From Chytridium lagenaria (lineage: Eukaryota; Chytridiomycota; Chytridiomycetes; Chytridiales; Chytridiaceae): 64,000 nucleotides of DNA. Positions 23,201 to 33,423 of the stretch are shown piece by piece; position 1 is the first letter of the stretch, and each line of letters starts with the position of its first letter. The translations under genes and the position numbers were made by a program. Under the pieces are notes generated by a model. That model searched no databases and had not been told where the DNA came from. It was given only the letters and a program-made list of their open reading frames with translations. The stretch spans positions 1 to 64,000 of the forward strand of contig JAHLKC010000111.1 in the NCBI GenBank assembly GCA_025449115.1. The letters run 5' to 3'.

Positions 23201-24204
23201 AAACGGCAAGGATCTCACCTTGAAGGGAGTGTACGTTGATGATATTATAGAAGCGTCGACTAGCAAGGAGGAATTAGACCGATCAGAAAAAACGATTCAT
23301 AAGACGTTACCGAGGTACAAGAGCTCCAAGTTTTCGATACGTCCTTGGGTGGCAATGTCGCTATGATCGTGTGAAAGGGAAGATTGTGGTGTTCCAGCAG
23401 AGATACATCGAAACGATGGGTCAAAAGCTGGAATTACCGAAAACTCTTTTACACTACACCCCAATGGACGCCGTGAAGAAACTCCTGAAGAGCATGGAAG
23501 GGGAGATAACGAAAACGAACGAGAAGAATCAAGGATACCGACAGTACACTGGATCCCTGATGCACGCGATGATCGGTACTAGACCTGATATAGCATTCGC
23601 GCTCGGAATGAGCGCTAGGTTTCAAGAGAACCCTTACCCAGCGCATTGGGATGCGCTTTACCGAACTTGTGGATACTTACAGCAAACGAAGCAATTGGGA
23701 ATTCAGTATACTCGAAAGGACAAGCTGGAATTGGTGGGATACGAAGACGCCGACATGGGAACTGATCCGGACGATATGAAGTCAACAAGTGGCTTTGTAA
23801 TCACGTTGAACGGGGGAGCTGTGGTGTGGGGAACGAAGAAGCAAGCAACGACGGCTCAGTCTACCGCCGAAGCTGAATATGTTTCACTTAGTGAAGCATC
23901 GTCGCATACGATATGGGTCAGCCAACTTCTGGGGGAGTTGGGTTATACGTTTAATGACCCTCCGGTGATTTACGGCGACAACACGACGGCAAGTTCCCTC
24001 GCAAGCACGCCGATAATATCGCAAAGTTCGCGACACGTGGATAGAAGGTTCCACGTCATACGGGACCGAGTTAATGCGAAGAAAATACGCGTTGAGTACC
24101 TGAACACAAAGGAACAACCTGCAGACTTGTTTACGAAAGCTTTGCCTCGAACGAAGTTTGAAGAATTACGAGCAAAGTTTGGGATGGTTAAGGTGGTTGA
24201 TTAA
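20227..24204 (+). pseudogene. Family A gag-pol of A2, protease deleted and frameshifted
   Basis: Gag starts MTKESDDKPVMFDG and is open to about 20796, then shifts frame before the zinc knuckle (20915-20955). After VPTVNM at 21225 the frame jumps to GYDLKPKK. The protease core with its catalytic DSG, present in A1, is therefore missing. Integrase runs about 21370-22030 with VADNGGEF near 21760 and NGVAERMN near 21862, an acidic linker lies at 22310-22460, RT has VYVDDI at 23229-23246, and RNase H ends at the TAA at 24202-24204. Frame breaks lie near 20800, 21650, 21740, 22690, 22950 and 23340. Without a protease it could move only with help from another copy. Confidence 0.92.
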
Positions 24205-24234
24205 AACTGCAAGGTTAGAAAGCTGAGGGGAGAA

Positions 24235-24631
24235 TGTTGGGTTTATTCATCTTTCTATTTTGTTTTTCTCACCCACATTCGTTATTTAGTTTAAGTTATT
24301 TTTCCCCCGAACCTGTTTATTTACGCGTTATTTTAAGTTTTGAGTTGATCAGTTTATTGAGCTCCTCATTCCATTTGAGGATGCGTTAATCCCTTAACTT
24401 TATTATTTATGTTTAATTTATGATACGTAATTTGGAGGGATTTACGGATCATGAGTTCTGATGTAAATCCCCACTCTCTACATGTATTGCGAAAGTAGTT
24501 AGAATTAATATATGGAAGTTTCGTAGTAATTACTCCCTGTCACCGCTGGAGACTCCATCACCATTTTATACTTTAATTCTCTTTATTAATACATTATATT
24601 TTAATTACAATTGAGCCCCGTAACCCCTACA
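24235..24631 (+). repeat. 3' LTR of A2 (family A)
   Basis: 397 bp, after the polypurine tract CTGAGGGGAGAA. It carries the same private variants as 19712-20109. The CAATC duplication and resumed family B sequence follow. Confidence 0.94.
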
Positions 24632-24636
24632 CAATC

Positions 24637-25484
24637 AACACGAGAGGTGTGTGCGTATCAAGCAGGAGGCCTATATCATCTCGATGATGAAGAAGCTACG
24701 AGTGCCAGAAGGACATCTCAAGAAGCTTCCGCTAAGGCCAGGAACGCGTCTCAGACGCGTTGAAGACAACGAGACTCCATTGGAAGAAGTGGAGGACTAG
24801 CCTATCGAACTGTGGTCGGTTCATTGATGTACGCGATGGTTAATTCGCGTCCCGACGTGGCATTTGCAGTTGGAATGCTGGCGCGCTACCAGGCGCGTCC
24901 TGGACATGAGCACTGGGAGTGTGCTCGTGATTTAGTCGGGTATTTACAGTTGACGCGTAGCTTGGGCATAAGCTATTCGCGTCAAGGAACAAGTTCCTAC
25001 GCGGATCTTGGGAACGATCCGGACGAGAAGAAGTCAATCAGTGGATTCGTCATCATGCTAGATGGAGGAGCTGTGATGTGGGGTGCGCGCAAACAAGCGT
25101 CAGTAGCTGTTTCCAGCGCAGAGGCCGAATACGTCGCGTTGAGTGAGGCATCGTCGGAGCTCATCTGGTTGAAGCAGCTCCTGGAGGAGATAGGATACTC
25201 TTTTGACGATCCACCAACGCTTTGGTGTGATAACACGGCAGCAGAGGCCATTGCAAAGAACCCATCATCAGCTCAAGGACGCGACACGTGGATCTACGGT
25301 TCCACGCGGTTAGAGATCGGTTGCCAAGCGTTTGCTTCAGTGGAGCACATTGGAACAAGGAACAGCCTGCAGACATGCTCACGAAGGGGCTGGCGCGTAG
25401 GGACCTGGAGAGGTGTCGTGAACGCGTGGGACGGTAGTCGTTGATGATGATGCTTCAGAGATGGGGGAGCCAGAGAAGTCGTGA
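24637..25484 (+). pseudogene. Family B RNase H, third segment of B2
   Basis: It picks up exactly where 19711 stops (the target reads CTACAATCAACACGAG when joined). It encodes the end of RT and the RNase H domain, with VVGSLMYAMVNSRPDVAFAV near 24820 and SSAEAEYVALSEA near 25120. A short deletion near 24990 removes the KLKLEGFSDA part. Single-base losses near 24795, 25260, 25318 and 25340 break the frame. It ends at TGA 25482-25484. Confidence 0.9.
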
Positions 25485-25508
25485 GTAAAGTTCACGAAAT
25501 GGGGAGAA

Positions 25509-26015
25509 TGTTGGGTTTCGCTCACTTGACTCACGAGGACGCGTCAGGATCACTCGCACCATAAGTCCGCGGCGTCGGGCGCAACACTAGAGTGCTCTGG
25601 AATTTACGTGTCGTTAGAGTTGAGCGCGAACGCGCCCACTGGACTTCTCATTTACATTCTGGACTCATTTGAATTTCCCACATTGATTTACCTTCCTTGA
25701 TTGGTTTATTTTCTTTATGCCAGTTTAATTATAATTCTACCTGTTTGTGATTGGACGTTCCCTTCTACCTTTGTTCCGTCAAGGCTCTCTGATTTGTTTA
25801 TCTTTGTATTGGAGAGTTTAACGCGTGAGTGTACGCATCTCCGATAGGTTTACCTTTGTGTTGTCTTTCCTCTTTACTTGTTTGTTTTGTTTCAGTATTG
25901 AAAGACTCGTGTGTTGAGTCGAATAAATCAAGAACGTTGTTCGAGCAAAAGTGCGTTTAACTTTGTTTTAATTGAGCCCCGTGAACAACACCCTGTGAAC
26001 AACAAGTATTCAACA
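25509..26015 (+). repeat. 3' LTR of B2 (family B)
   Basis: About 507 bp, TGTTGGG...TTCAACA. It has a short local duplication of CCGTGAACAACA near the end and several losses in the middle. It ends at 26015, where an antisense family A gag begins. Confidence 0.93.
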
Positions 26016-26745
26016 GATTCTTGCTTTTGCTTTCATGTCCAGGTCTTCTTCTTCTTACCTAGTCTTCGTTTCGGCATTTGTGGGCGTGTCAACGACTGCA
26101 TAGGAGGGCGTCCAGCCCTTCTCGACGATCTTCCAAGGCCTTTGCCTTTCAAGTACCCAATCATTCGGTACCTCCAGATGTGGAACTGTGTCCCATCAAA
26201 CATCACCGGTTTGTTGTCGTTTCTTTTGTTATCTTCTCGTGTTGACAGCTTTCTTTACTTCTAGGGATGATCGCTCTTTTCTCTTTACTCTTCGGCCCTC
26301 AAATGGATCGATTTACTCCTCCTTCCAACCAGGTGAAGTGCTACCACTTGTAGAGGTTACGGGGCTCAAATGTAACTTAATATAATGAAGTAAATAAAGT
26401 GAATTAAACTATAAAATGGTGGTGGAGTCTCCAGAGGTGACAGGAAGCTAATTACGATGAAACTTCCATATATTAATGTTAAGTTCTTTTCGCAACACAT
26501 GTAGAAGATGGGATTTACACTAGAACTCATGTCCGTAAATCCCTCCAATTACGTATCATCAACTAAACCTAAAATAATAAAGTTAAGGGATTAACGCATC
26601 CTCAAATTGAATGAGGAGCTCAATAAAACTGATCAAATCAAAACTTAAATTAACGCGTAAACAAATAGAGTTTGGGGGAAAAACAACTTAGACAAAAATA
26701 CGAATGTGGGTGAGTAAAACAAATAGAAAGATGATAAACCCAACA
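26016..26745 (-). mobile_element. Antisense family A element, 5' end (gag start, primer site, LTR)
   Basis: Reading leftward from 26745: a 397-bp family A LTR (26745-26349), the primer binding site (near 26347-26336), and gag from about 26235 to 26016. The gag start codon reads ATA where A1 and A2 have ATG. Homology stops at 26016 in the codons for DMKAKARI. It probably belongs with the antisense gag at 9817-10277, with B2 between them, but about 320 bp of gag is missing from the pair. Confidence 0.85.
26349..26745 (-). repeat. Antisense family A LTR
   Basis: 397 bp, reverse complement of TGTTGGGTTTATC...TACA. It is more diverged than the LTRs of A1 and A2. At 26746 a sense family A fragment begins, so this element inserted into another A copy. 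Confidence 0.9.
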
Positions 26746-27561
26746 AGAAATACATCGACACGATGGGTCAAAAGCTGGAATTACCGAAAACTCTTTTTAA
26801 CTATACGCCAATGGACGCCGTCAAGAAACTCCTGAAGAACATGGAAGGCCAAATAACGAAAACAAACGGGAAGAGTCAAGGAAACGACAGTACACTGGAT
26901 CCCGGATGCATGCGGTGATCGGGACAAGACCTGATATTGCCTTCGCACTTGGAATGAGTGCTAGATTCCAAGAGAACCCTTACCCTGCGCATTGGATGCA
27001 CTTTACCAAACATGTGGATATTTGCAGCAGACAAAGCAGTTGGGAATTTAGTATACTCGCAAAGACAAGCTGGGATTGGTGGGATATGCAGATGCCGACA
27101 TGGGAACTGATCCGGACGACATGAAGTCAACAACGGGGGAGCTGTGGTGTGGGGAACGAAAAAGCAAGCTACGACGGCTCAGTCTACTACTGAGGCTGAG
27201 TATGTTTTCCCCCAGTGAAGCATCGGTCGCACATGATATGGGTCAGCCAACTTCTGGGGGAGTTGGGTTATACGTTCAATGACCCTCCGGTGATTTACGG
27301 CGACAACAACACGGCAAAATCCCTCGCAAGCACGCCAATAATTTCGCCAAAGTTCTCGGCATGTGGATAGAAGGTTCCACGTCATACGGGATCGAGTTAA
27401 CGCGAAGAATATACGCGTTGAGTACCTGAACACGAAGGAGCAACCTGCAGACCTGTTTACGAAAAGCCTTGCCTCAAACGAAATTTGAACAATTACAAGC
27501 AAAGTTTGGAATGGTTAAAGTGGTTGATTAAAACTGCAAGGTTAGAAAGCTGAGGGGGAGA
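26746..27561 (+). pseudogene. Sense family A RT/RNase H fragment
   Basis: It starts at the RYIDTMGQKLELPK segment of family A pol and continues through RPDIAFALGMSARFQ, the DADMGTDPDDMKS block (shortened, about 35 bp missing after it) and the terminal KEQPADLFTKSL-like block near 27450. Several frame breaks are present, near 26880, 27000, 27210 and 27330. The 3' LTR follows at 27563. Confidence 0.88.
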
Positions 27562-27562
27562 A

Positions 27563-27943
27563 TGTTGGGTTTTCATCTTTCTATTTTTGTTTTACTCACC
27601 CACATTGGTATTACGTCTATTTTTTTTTCCCCCGAACTTTGTTTTGTTTGCGGCGTCAATTTAAGTTTTTATTTGATCACTTGTATTGAGCTCCTCATAC
27701 CATTTGAGGATGCGCTAATCCCTAAATTTTATTACTTTATGTTTAGTTTATGATACGTAACAGGCGGGTCATGAGTTCTATTGTAAACCCCATCTTCTAC
27801 ATGTATTGAGAAAAGAAGTTAACATCAATATATGGAAGATTCATCGTTATTAGCTCCCTGTCACCTCTGGAGACTCCATCATCATTTTTTATAGCTTATT
27901 CACTGATTATATTAATTAACATTTGAGCCCCGTAACCCCTACA
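27563..27943 (+). repeat. 3' LTR of the decayed sense family A copy
   Basis: 381 bp, TGTTGGGTTTTC...CCCCTACA, after the tract CTGAGGGGGAGAA. It is visibly diverged from A1 and A2, with several short deletions, so it is an old insertion. The next base begins antisense family B gag. Confidence 0.9.
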
Positions 27944-28817
27944 TTTCTTGTCCAAGGCGCGCTGTCTCCACCACCTCCCACGATCACGCTTCCTACCATC
28001 ACTATCTCTCTCGTTCTCTGAGGTATCATCACTCGACTCCCCCAAGTCCTTCTTCTTCCCAGAGCGACACTTGTTTGCATAGTGTCCTATCTTCTTGCAC
28101 TTAAAACGAGTCACTGACCTTTTATCTCCACCTTTCGACGCGTCCTTTCCTGCTGGTTACTTCCCCTTGCCCGCTCTTGTCGTGAAGAAGGCCTCCGCTT
28201 CCTCCGATGCCTCCACGCGGTCTTGATCTTCTCTTCACAGTCGAGAAGTCTGGCGACGACCAGGTTGTAGTCCTTGACCGCTGTGTCGTCCATTTCAATG
28301 TTGGCGACCGCGACGTTGTAAGCTTCTGGGGTATTCGGTGAGCAGGTGAGCTATGTGTTGCTCGTTGGAAACAGCCTCGCCAGCTGCCTTGAGTTGGTTG
28401 ACCATAGTTGAAAGTTCCGCAACAAATACGTGTAAAGACGCGTCCTCCTTCATTTTGAGACGCGTGTGAGAGCGTTGCGGTTGGGTTGGTACTTACGCTC
28501 AAATGATGACAGGAGGCACTCCCACGCTTCCTTGGCCGTGAAGTCCTCTCCAATTAAGTGAAAAACTGAATCAGTCACTCGAGACTCTATACGGTTCTTT
28601 CACGATTGTTAGCCAACTACTCCTTGATCCGCAGATCCTTTTCTTCTTTGGTTGGAGCGTTTTCGTTAACGTAAGGCGTAAATCCTATCATAGCGATTGC
28701 CCAAAGACCCTTGTCCTTGACGTAAGTGGTCATCCAACGTTTCCAGATGTGAAAGTCTTGTCCATCAAACTTGACTGGCTTGCTGTGCTTGTCATGTGAG
28801 CCCTCTTTCCTTCCCAT
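27944..28817 (-). pseudogene. Antisense family B gag, partial
   Basis: Start MGRKEGSHDKHSKPVKFDG at 28817 (minus strand), then gag with KGLWAIAMIGFTPYVNENAP. A stop/frameshift lies near 28600 and another near 28300. The zinc knuckle FKCKKIGHYANKC is near 28100. It ends in the codons matching KKRASDKK of the intact copies. The first residues differ from B2 and B3, so this is a diverged subfamily. Confidence 0.85.
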
Positions 28818-28840
28818 ATCGTCAGAATAAGTGCTACCAT

Positions 28841-29309
28841 TGTTCAATACTTGTTGTTCACGGGGCTCAATTAAAACAAAGTTAAATGCACTTTTGCTTG
28901 AACAACATTCTTGATTTTTTTTGACTCAACAAACGAGTCTTTAAATACTCAAACAAAACAGACAAGTAATGAGGAAAGACAACACAAAGGTAAACCTATT
29001 GGAGACGCGTACACTCATACATTTAACTCTCCAATACAAAGGTAAACAAATCAGAAAGCCTCAACGGGAACAAAGGGAATAAAGGCTGGAAGGGATTGTC
29101 CAATCACAAACAGGCAGAGTTATAAATAATAAAACCAGCATAAAGAAAATTATCCAATCAAGGAAAGTAAATCAAAGTGAGAAAGTAAAATGGAAGTCCA
29201 GTGGGCGTGTTCTCGCTCAACTCTAATGACGCGTAAATACCGACGCCAGGGACTAATGGTGTGGGTGATCTTGACGCGTCCTTGTGAGTCAAGTGAGCGA
29301 GACCCAACA
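28841..29309 (-). repeat. Antisense family B LTR
   Basis: About 469 bp, ending CCCAACA on the plus strand. It is diverged and shortened relative to the 506-bp LTRs. At least two ACGCGT sites remain (near 29006 and 29230). Confidence 0.88.
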
Positions 29310-29573
29310 CTCTTTAGAAGTTCATGTTGGTCTAGGTTTCAGTCTCTCCCATCGAATGCCATCACCTGAGCACCCTCTGGCAACATTCAATATACAGTAA
29401 CAAGGTCATGGGTGTAAAGAAGTGTATCCAAATAAACAGAGTCAGATCTGGACAAGGCAAACCAAGCAGTAGAGTAAATATTTGGTTGTTCGACAACACG
29501 TGTTAATGAGGTAACATACACGGAATAGAATGGGGTTGTTTGATACTCAAATTTGCTAGGTGTGGTAAGGCAG
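29310..29573. other. Unassigned interval
   Basis: I see no open frame, domain or clear repeat match here. It separates the antisense family B LTR from repeat R2. Confidence 0.3.
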
Positions 29574-30112
29574 AAGTTCTCACATTGGATTGTTTATTAT
29601 AATATAACGTCAAGAGGGTATACTATTAAAGCGTTGAGGAAGTGATCTAGCTCATCATCATCTGTAGACATATAAATAGCCTTTTATGTATTGTATTTTT
29701 TTTGTAGAAAGTCGAATACATTTACTTGCACCTCTGTAGTCCTGGATTGATCCCACACATACATCCAGGCATGGCTGCCCTTGGGCCATGTTTCTTTCTT
29801 CTTCTGTTATTCAATATTGTGTTATTAGTTTTACCTGCGGGCGCTCAGGGATTATGCCGGTGGGGGAGACTACACCTTGAACCAAGACACTTGAGTCTAA
29901 GAAGGCCTGAGCCGTGGATAGACGCCTCTGTGGCATGATTCCTTTAAAGGTATGGGTAGTATAACCACCTCTGTTCTTTTCTTGATTGCCATGACTGGCT
30001 ATCTAGTTGCCTGTGAGTGGGAGTGCGGCATTAGCAGGCCTTAGGTAGGAGAGATCAGATGAGAACATGTTAAAACGGCTTATTGCGGCGATGACGAGGC
30101 CTTGCACACCAC
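29574..30112 (+). repeat. Unclassified LTR-like repeat R2 (partner of R1)
   Basis: A diverged second copy of 8668-9345. The strongest identity is in 29813-30103, including GGGGGAGACTACACCTTGAA and AACATGTTAAAACGGCTTA. Both copies have a short inverted-repeat-like stretch (CCTGGATTGATC...ATCCAGG here) after an AT-rich lead. Confidence 0.55.
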
Positions 30113-30410
30113 TAAAGGCAGAATAGGCTTGACTCTTGATCTAGGAATACACCCTAGGCTCTAGTTTTGTCATCTATTATGTGGCTCTCTACCTCTGTAT
30201 GCCGGGGCTCAGCAGAGGGGGCTATAGAGAGAACTTTACACAAACCACAGCACACCACTTCCTTGCATCCCTTAACGGATGAGTAGGCTTTATTCTCAAT
30301 TCTGGATTACATCCAGGGAGTTAGTATCGTCACCTACAATGTGGTTCTCTACCTCTGTATGTCAAGGCTTAGCAGAAGAGGCCACTAGAGTTGAACTTCA
30401 CACATCAGTT
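30105..30410 (+). repeat. Diverged tandem repeat, period about 155-165 bp
   Basis: Two successive units share ACCACT, then a GGCTT(G/T)A-rich stretch, CACCCTAGG or CATCCAGGG, ATGTGG(C/T)TCTCTACCTCTGTATG, and a CAGCAGAGG-like block ending near ACTT(T/C)ACAC. Identity is moderate. No coding potential is evident. Confidence 0.5.
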
Positions 30411-30588
30411 TATGAAAAAGTATGAGGGATCTTTCCGAAAGAAATCCAACAAGAACCACTTCATCAGGGTCTTCAAGATCAGCAAAGGGTTGTCCACTAA
30501 AAGGGTCAAAAGCAAAAAGCTGATAGTAATGGGCGGGATAACGACAAGAAGCCGGAGGAGCAGCAGTGGTCCCAACTAAACTAGGCAC
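30385..30588 (-). other. Short antisense open frame next to a repeat end
   Basis: A 67-codon antisense frame starting MPSLVGTTAAPP, with many Pro, Phe and Asp residues. It lies immediately inside the inverted R1-like end at 30588-30655, where an element's first open frame could lie. I do not recognise a domain. Confidence 0.25.
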
Positions 30589-30655
30589 AACAAGTATATT
30601 AAATATGACGTGTTTATGCCCCCTTGGTGAGGTTAGATAACAACTTCACATCTGA
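30588..30655 (-). repeat. Inverted copy of the R1 terminus
   Basis: The reverse complement reads TGTGAAGTTGTTATCTAACC, then CTCACCAAGGGGGCATAAAC and ACGTCATATTTAATA. This matches the first 60 bp of R1 at 8668 with few changes. It marks a third, oppositely oriented end of the same element family. Confidence 0.6.
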
Positions 30656-30712
30656 CATTGACATCATAAGTCTTTGTGTGGATATGGAAATGATATATAA
30701 CGGCGCTCGTGA

Positions 30713-30928
30713 GCCTTTCAGCGCCAACCCTATCGCCAAGGATACCCTTCTCGCAATAATGATTATAACAATCGCTCTCGCCAGGGTAGTTACAACAACT
30801 CTAACTATAATGACAGCCCTCAGAGTGACTATCGTAATGATCCTTTCACTCCTGATGCTTTTACGCGATGGTGCTCAGTCTACTTGACTCAGTACAATGT
30901 GAATCTCAACAGTGTCGTGATAAAGTAA
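30713..30928 (+). other. Low-complexity Gln/Asn/Arg/Tyr open frame
   Basis: A 71-codon frame, open from a TGA just upstream and lacking ATG. It encodes FQRQPYRQGYPSRNNDYNN and more Asn/Tyr/Arg/Ser repeats, then a more ordered end (DAFTRWCSVYLTQYNVNLN). The bias is typical of gag-like or RNA-binding disordered tails. It may be a gag remnant of the element whose end lies at 30655. Confidence 0.35.
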
Positions 30929-31584
30929 TATGTGGTCTCTTAAGCGGCCATTCCGGCCCCCTTTTCTTTTACATTTTGCTTTGAGCTACGATTACGGCTT
31001 AACAAAGATCCCAAAATGTTGACCACAACGATTCTTCAACGCGACAGAAACTTGCAAAAGTAACTTTACTTAATCACTTTACTATATAATTTGATTTTCA
31101 ACCTGAAAAAACTCATTATTTATTTTCACTAATAATAGTCGCAATGTGCTTGCTCTATTTTCGCTAGAAATATGTATCTGTATTATTTTTCTTATGAGAA
31201 TTCTTCGTAATAATGCTGGTTTTGATATTTGTCTGAATCAGCAGTACCTATTTCTTAACGCTAAGCGACTATAAAGCATATCGGTAATGGTATATTGATT
31301 TATATTTTCGCATAATCAACGGACAAAGAAGGAAAGGAGATCAGGGATTATGAAAACACTAAAGATTGTAATGGGTGATGCCAAAACACTGACAGAAGTG
31401 GGATTGGTACTGCGAAAAAGCAAAGATTCGATTATGTACCTTAAAGAGAGTTATGACCTAGCTTTATAAATCGCTCGACAGGTCTTTTTGGCTTGCATAC
31501 TCTTAACGGCATAAAGTAAATATATTGGTGAAAAAAGCATCACTTTTGCAGTCATATACATACATACAAAATCAAGACAGCAAG
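30929..31584. other. Interval without a supported gene
   Basis: AT-rich DNA at the edge of the retrotransposon zone. Only one short frame stands out (31350-31469, 39 codons after AAGGAAAGGAGATC), and chance can explain it. No repeat match was noticed. Confidence 0.35.
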
Positions 31585-31905
31585 TCCTTCCTCCATCATA
31601 TTCCCAAGCCCATCCCCATAGCTATATATCCGACCGCCCCAACCGCAACCCCGACACCAACAACTCCCACAGCCGCCGTCTTCAATCTCCTCACAACAGA
31701 TGTATCCTTTTTTGGATCAACGTCATCGATGTCGTCCAATTTGCGTTGCGAAGGGAAAGCGAAAGCTTGTCGAGAGCTCCGCGACGTTCGGTTTCGTAGG
31801 CTCGGGAGGTGGAGGTCAGTTGGGCTTCGAGAGTGTCCAGACGACGGAGATCGAGGAGAAATTGAGAGCGAAGGCGGATACGGCGGTTGGATCTGTTTAT
31901 GAAAA
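31585..31905 (-). CDS. Possible C-terminal exon of a coiled-coil, tail-anchored protein
   Basis: The minus strand encodes a charged helical segment (LRRLDTLEAQLTSTSRAYETE) near 31830. After one shift of frame near 31745 it continues as KLDDIDDVDPKKDTSVVRRL, then a Gly/Val/Ala-rich hydrophobic stretch of about 24 residues and a stop near 31585. A coiled coil followed by a terminal membrane segment suggests a tail-anchored protein. The upstream exon is not resolved. The frame shift may be an intron boundary I misplace or a base error. Function unknown. Confidence 0.35.
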
Positions 31906-32084
31906 TGAGTACCTTGGGAATGCGCCCAGAAAAAGGAATATTGGGAGGGTAACCAAAAAAAAACATAATAAATAATGGGATGTAGGATGCTGTTCTCAGC
32001 GACGCAACGTTTGTTGTAAACTTAAAAGGAACAGCAAAAAGAAGGTTAAACATATTCAAACAATAAAACCGTTTAAAATGATAT

Positions 32085-32621
32085 TTACACCAGTTTGATT
32101 GTATCCTCAACATCTGCCAACTTCTTTGCAATACTTTTCACTTCCTCCACCTTCAATCTCTCCTCCTGACTCAATTCGATCATAGTCGCCATACTTCCAT
32201 TAAACCGAACATCCTGCTCACCCACGATATCGGCCGCCTTTTCAATCGCTTCTCCAACATCCATACTCCCTCGTTTCTTCGCAGGCGTCCTGGTAAGGGG
32301 GATCGACGTAGACCTTCGTGGTGGCGCGGATCCACCACGCTGCGTATCAATATCATCGTCATCCATCTTTACACTATCATCCATCAACAACTTTTCCTTC
32401 TCCATCCGCGTTTCACGGACTGCAGCTTCCTTTGTCTTCTTCAACCGATGTGTTGCCACTTCTGTCAAAGCATCCTCCAGCGCCGACAACAGAGATGCGG
32501 ACTCAAGACTCTGCGATGCCAAGTGTGCATCAATCTCTTGGACGAGGGAGTCGTGACGGTCTGTACGTTCTCGTCGCAGCTCTTCGACTTTACGGACGAT
32601 GGATTCGGTTAGAGTGCTCAT
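32085..32621 (-). CDS. Uncharacterised coiled-coil protein
   Basis: A 178-residue protein, start MSTLTESIVRKVEELRRERT. I chose this ATG because the upstream in-frame Met (32675) sits in low-complexity leader sequence. The first 80 residues and the last 40 are predicted helical and highly charged, heptad-like. The middle is acidic (DDSVKMDDDDID) and then Ser/Thr/Pro/Arg-rich (PPRRSTSIPLTRTPAKKRG), so two coiled coils flank a disordered linker. There is no membrane segment or signal peptide. I do not recognise the family. It could be a small subunit of a nuclear or cytoskeletal complex, but that is only a guess. Confidence 0.6.
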   Translation of the reverse strand: MSTLTESIVRKVEELRRERTDRHDSLVQEIDAHLASQSLESASLLSALEDALTEVATHRLKKTKEAAVRETRMEKEKLLMDDSVKMDDDDIDTQRGGSAPPRRSTSIPLTRTPAKKRGSMDVGEAIEKAADIVGEQDVRFNGSMATMIELSQEERLKVEEVKSIAKKLADVEDTIKLV

Positions 32622-33423
32622 TTTTCTGTGGTTTTGACTATTATTTTTTTTTATGGAAACAGTGCCACCATTCACAGGCTGATGGGAGGAAAACGGGTTT
32701 ACTTTGATCGGACAGTCGAAGCATACCTAACCAAAGTAGGCCGTATTTCGTTGAGGATTAAGATTTATTTTATCGAACTCGCATCCATTGCAGCCCCAGC
32801 GATCCATCAAGTTCGCAAGTCAGTTCTAGGAATAGGAGGCGGCGGTACATCAAATGCGAGGAGATCCACAAGAAGGCAAGAGTCTATTAGCGATTATTGC
32901 ATATGGATCGTGAGAATAAGCGGAAAATACTTTGTGCATCGAGACCACTGCTGTCACGATCTATCCAGAGTATATTGTAGAAGCCATAGAGGCTCATCAG
33001 TCACCCACTATCGCCGTAGAGTTAGAGAAAAAGTCGAATTATGTAAGAATAGTATATGGTTAACTCCGTTTATGCCGTCAAGCAGATAAACTTTCAATTT
33101 AAAAAGGCCCCTCCCTCTCATCCTCTACGCATTTCTTTCACTCATTCCAGATACATACTCCCACCCAGCGGAATGGCATCCAGCGATCACAGACACTTGT
33201 AGGATGTTGACGACGGTAATAGTTATTTTGTACGTAGGTTTACATATGCATCAATAATAAAATGTGGAATACTTCACCATATTATCATACTCCGATGTGT
33301 ATTGTTGTCTTTTAAATAACATTTAAAAAAAAGTACATACAATATGTACGCGTAAAAAACAACAAACAAAAAAAACTACACCCAACATTGAATAACATCG
33401 AAAAAATAAAAGGTCAATAAAAA
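32622..33423. other. Intergenic interval
   Basis: An open frame at 32628-33089 has no recognisable domain and a composition unlike the neighbouring genes. I treat it as chance. The stretch 33230-33420 is A-rich and holds the probable 3' untranslated region of the GDP-mannose pyrophosphorylase gene, which ends at 33424. Confidence 0.35.

Larger units (their letters stand above)
19712..24631 (+). mobile_element. Ty1/copia family A element A2, internally deleted
   Basis: It is inserted in B2 with a perfect target duplication CAATC (19707-19711 and 24632-24636). The 5' LTR is 19712-20109, gag-pol 20227-24204 and the 3' LTR 24235-24631. It is about 300 bp shorter than A1 because 308 bp are missing after position 21225, which removes the protease active site. 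Confidence 0.95.
10278..26015 (+). mobile_element. Ty1/copia family B element B2, interrupted by B3 and A2
   Basis: The outer element of a nest. Its 5' LTR is 10278-10783, first coding segment 10806-13634, second 19068-19711, third 24637-25484, and 3' LTR 25509-26015. The first gap is element B3 with TSD GCTGG, the second is A2 with TSD CAATC. Joining the three segments gives a continuous gag-protease-integrase-RT-RNase H order. Its own flanks (AGCCT before, GATTC after) do not form a target duplication. Confidence 0.92.
27944..29309 (-). mobile_element. Antisense family B element, 5' part
   Basis: Reading leftward: LTR 29309-28841, primer site (reverse complement of TGGTAGCACTT) at about 28839-28829, gag start at 28817, then gag to the zinc knuckle region at 27944. 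The rest has been cut off by the sense family A insertion ending at 27943. The copy is clearly older than B1-B3. Confidence 0.88.

Noticed and set aside
30940..30956. GGCCATTCCGGCC, which looks like an SfiI cloning adaptor
   Set aside because: It differs from the usual adaptor core by a base, and both flanks are ordinary genomic sequence.
31350..31469. 39-codon frame after a purine-rich AAGGAAAGGAGATC string, resembling a bacterial gene start
   Set aside because: The setting is eukaryotic, the frame is short, and no partner genes or bacterial codon pattern surround it.
32628..33089. 153-codon frame with Arg/His/Cys-rich end
   Set aside because: No domain; it overlaps the start of the antisense coiled-coil gene, and its composition fits random AT-rich DNA.
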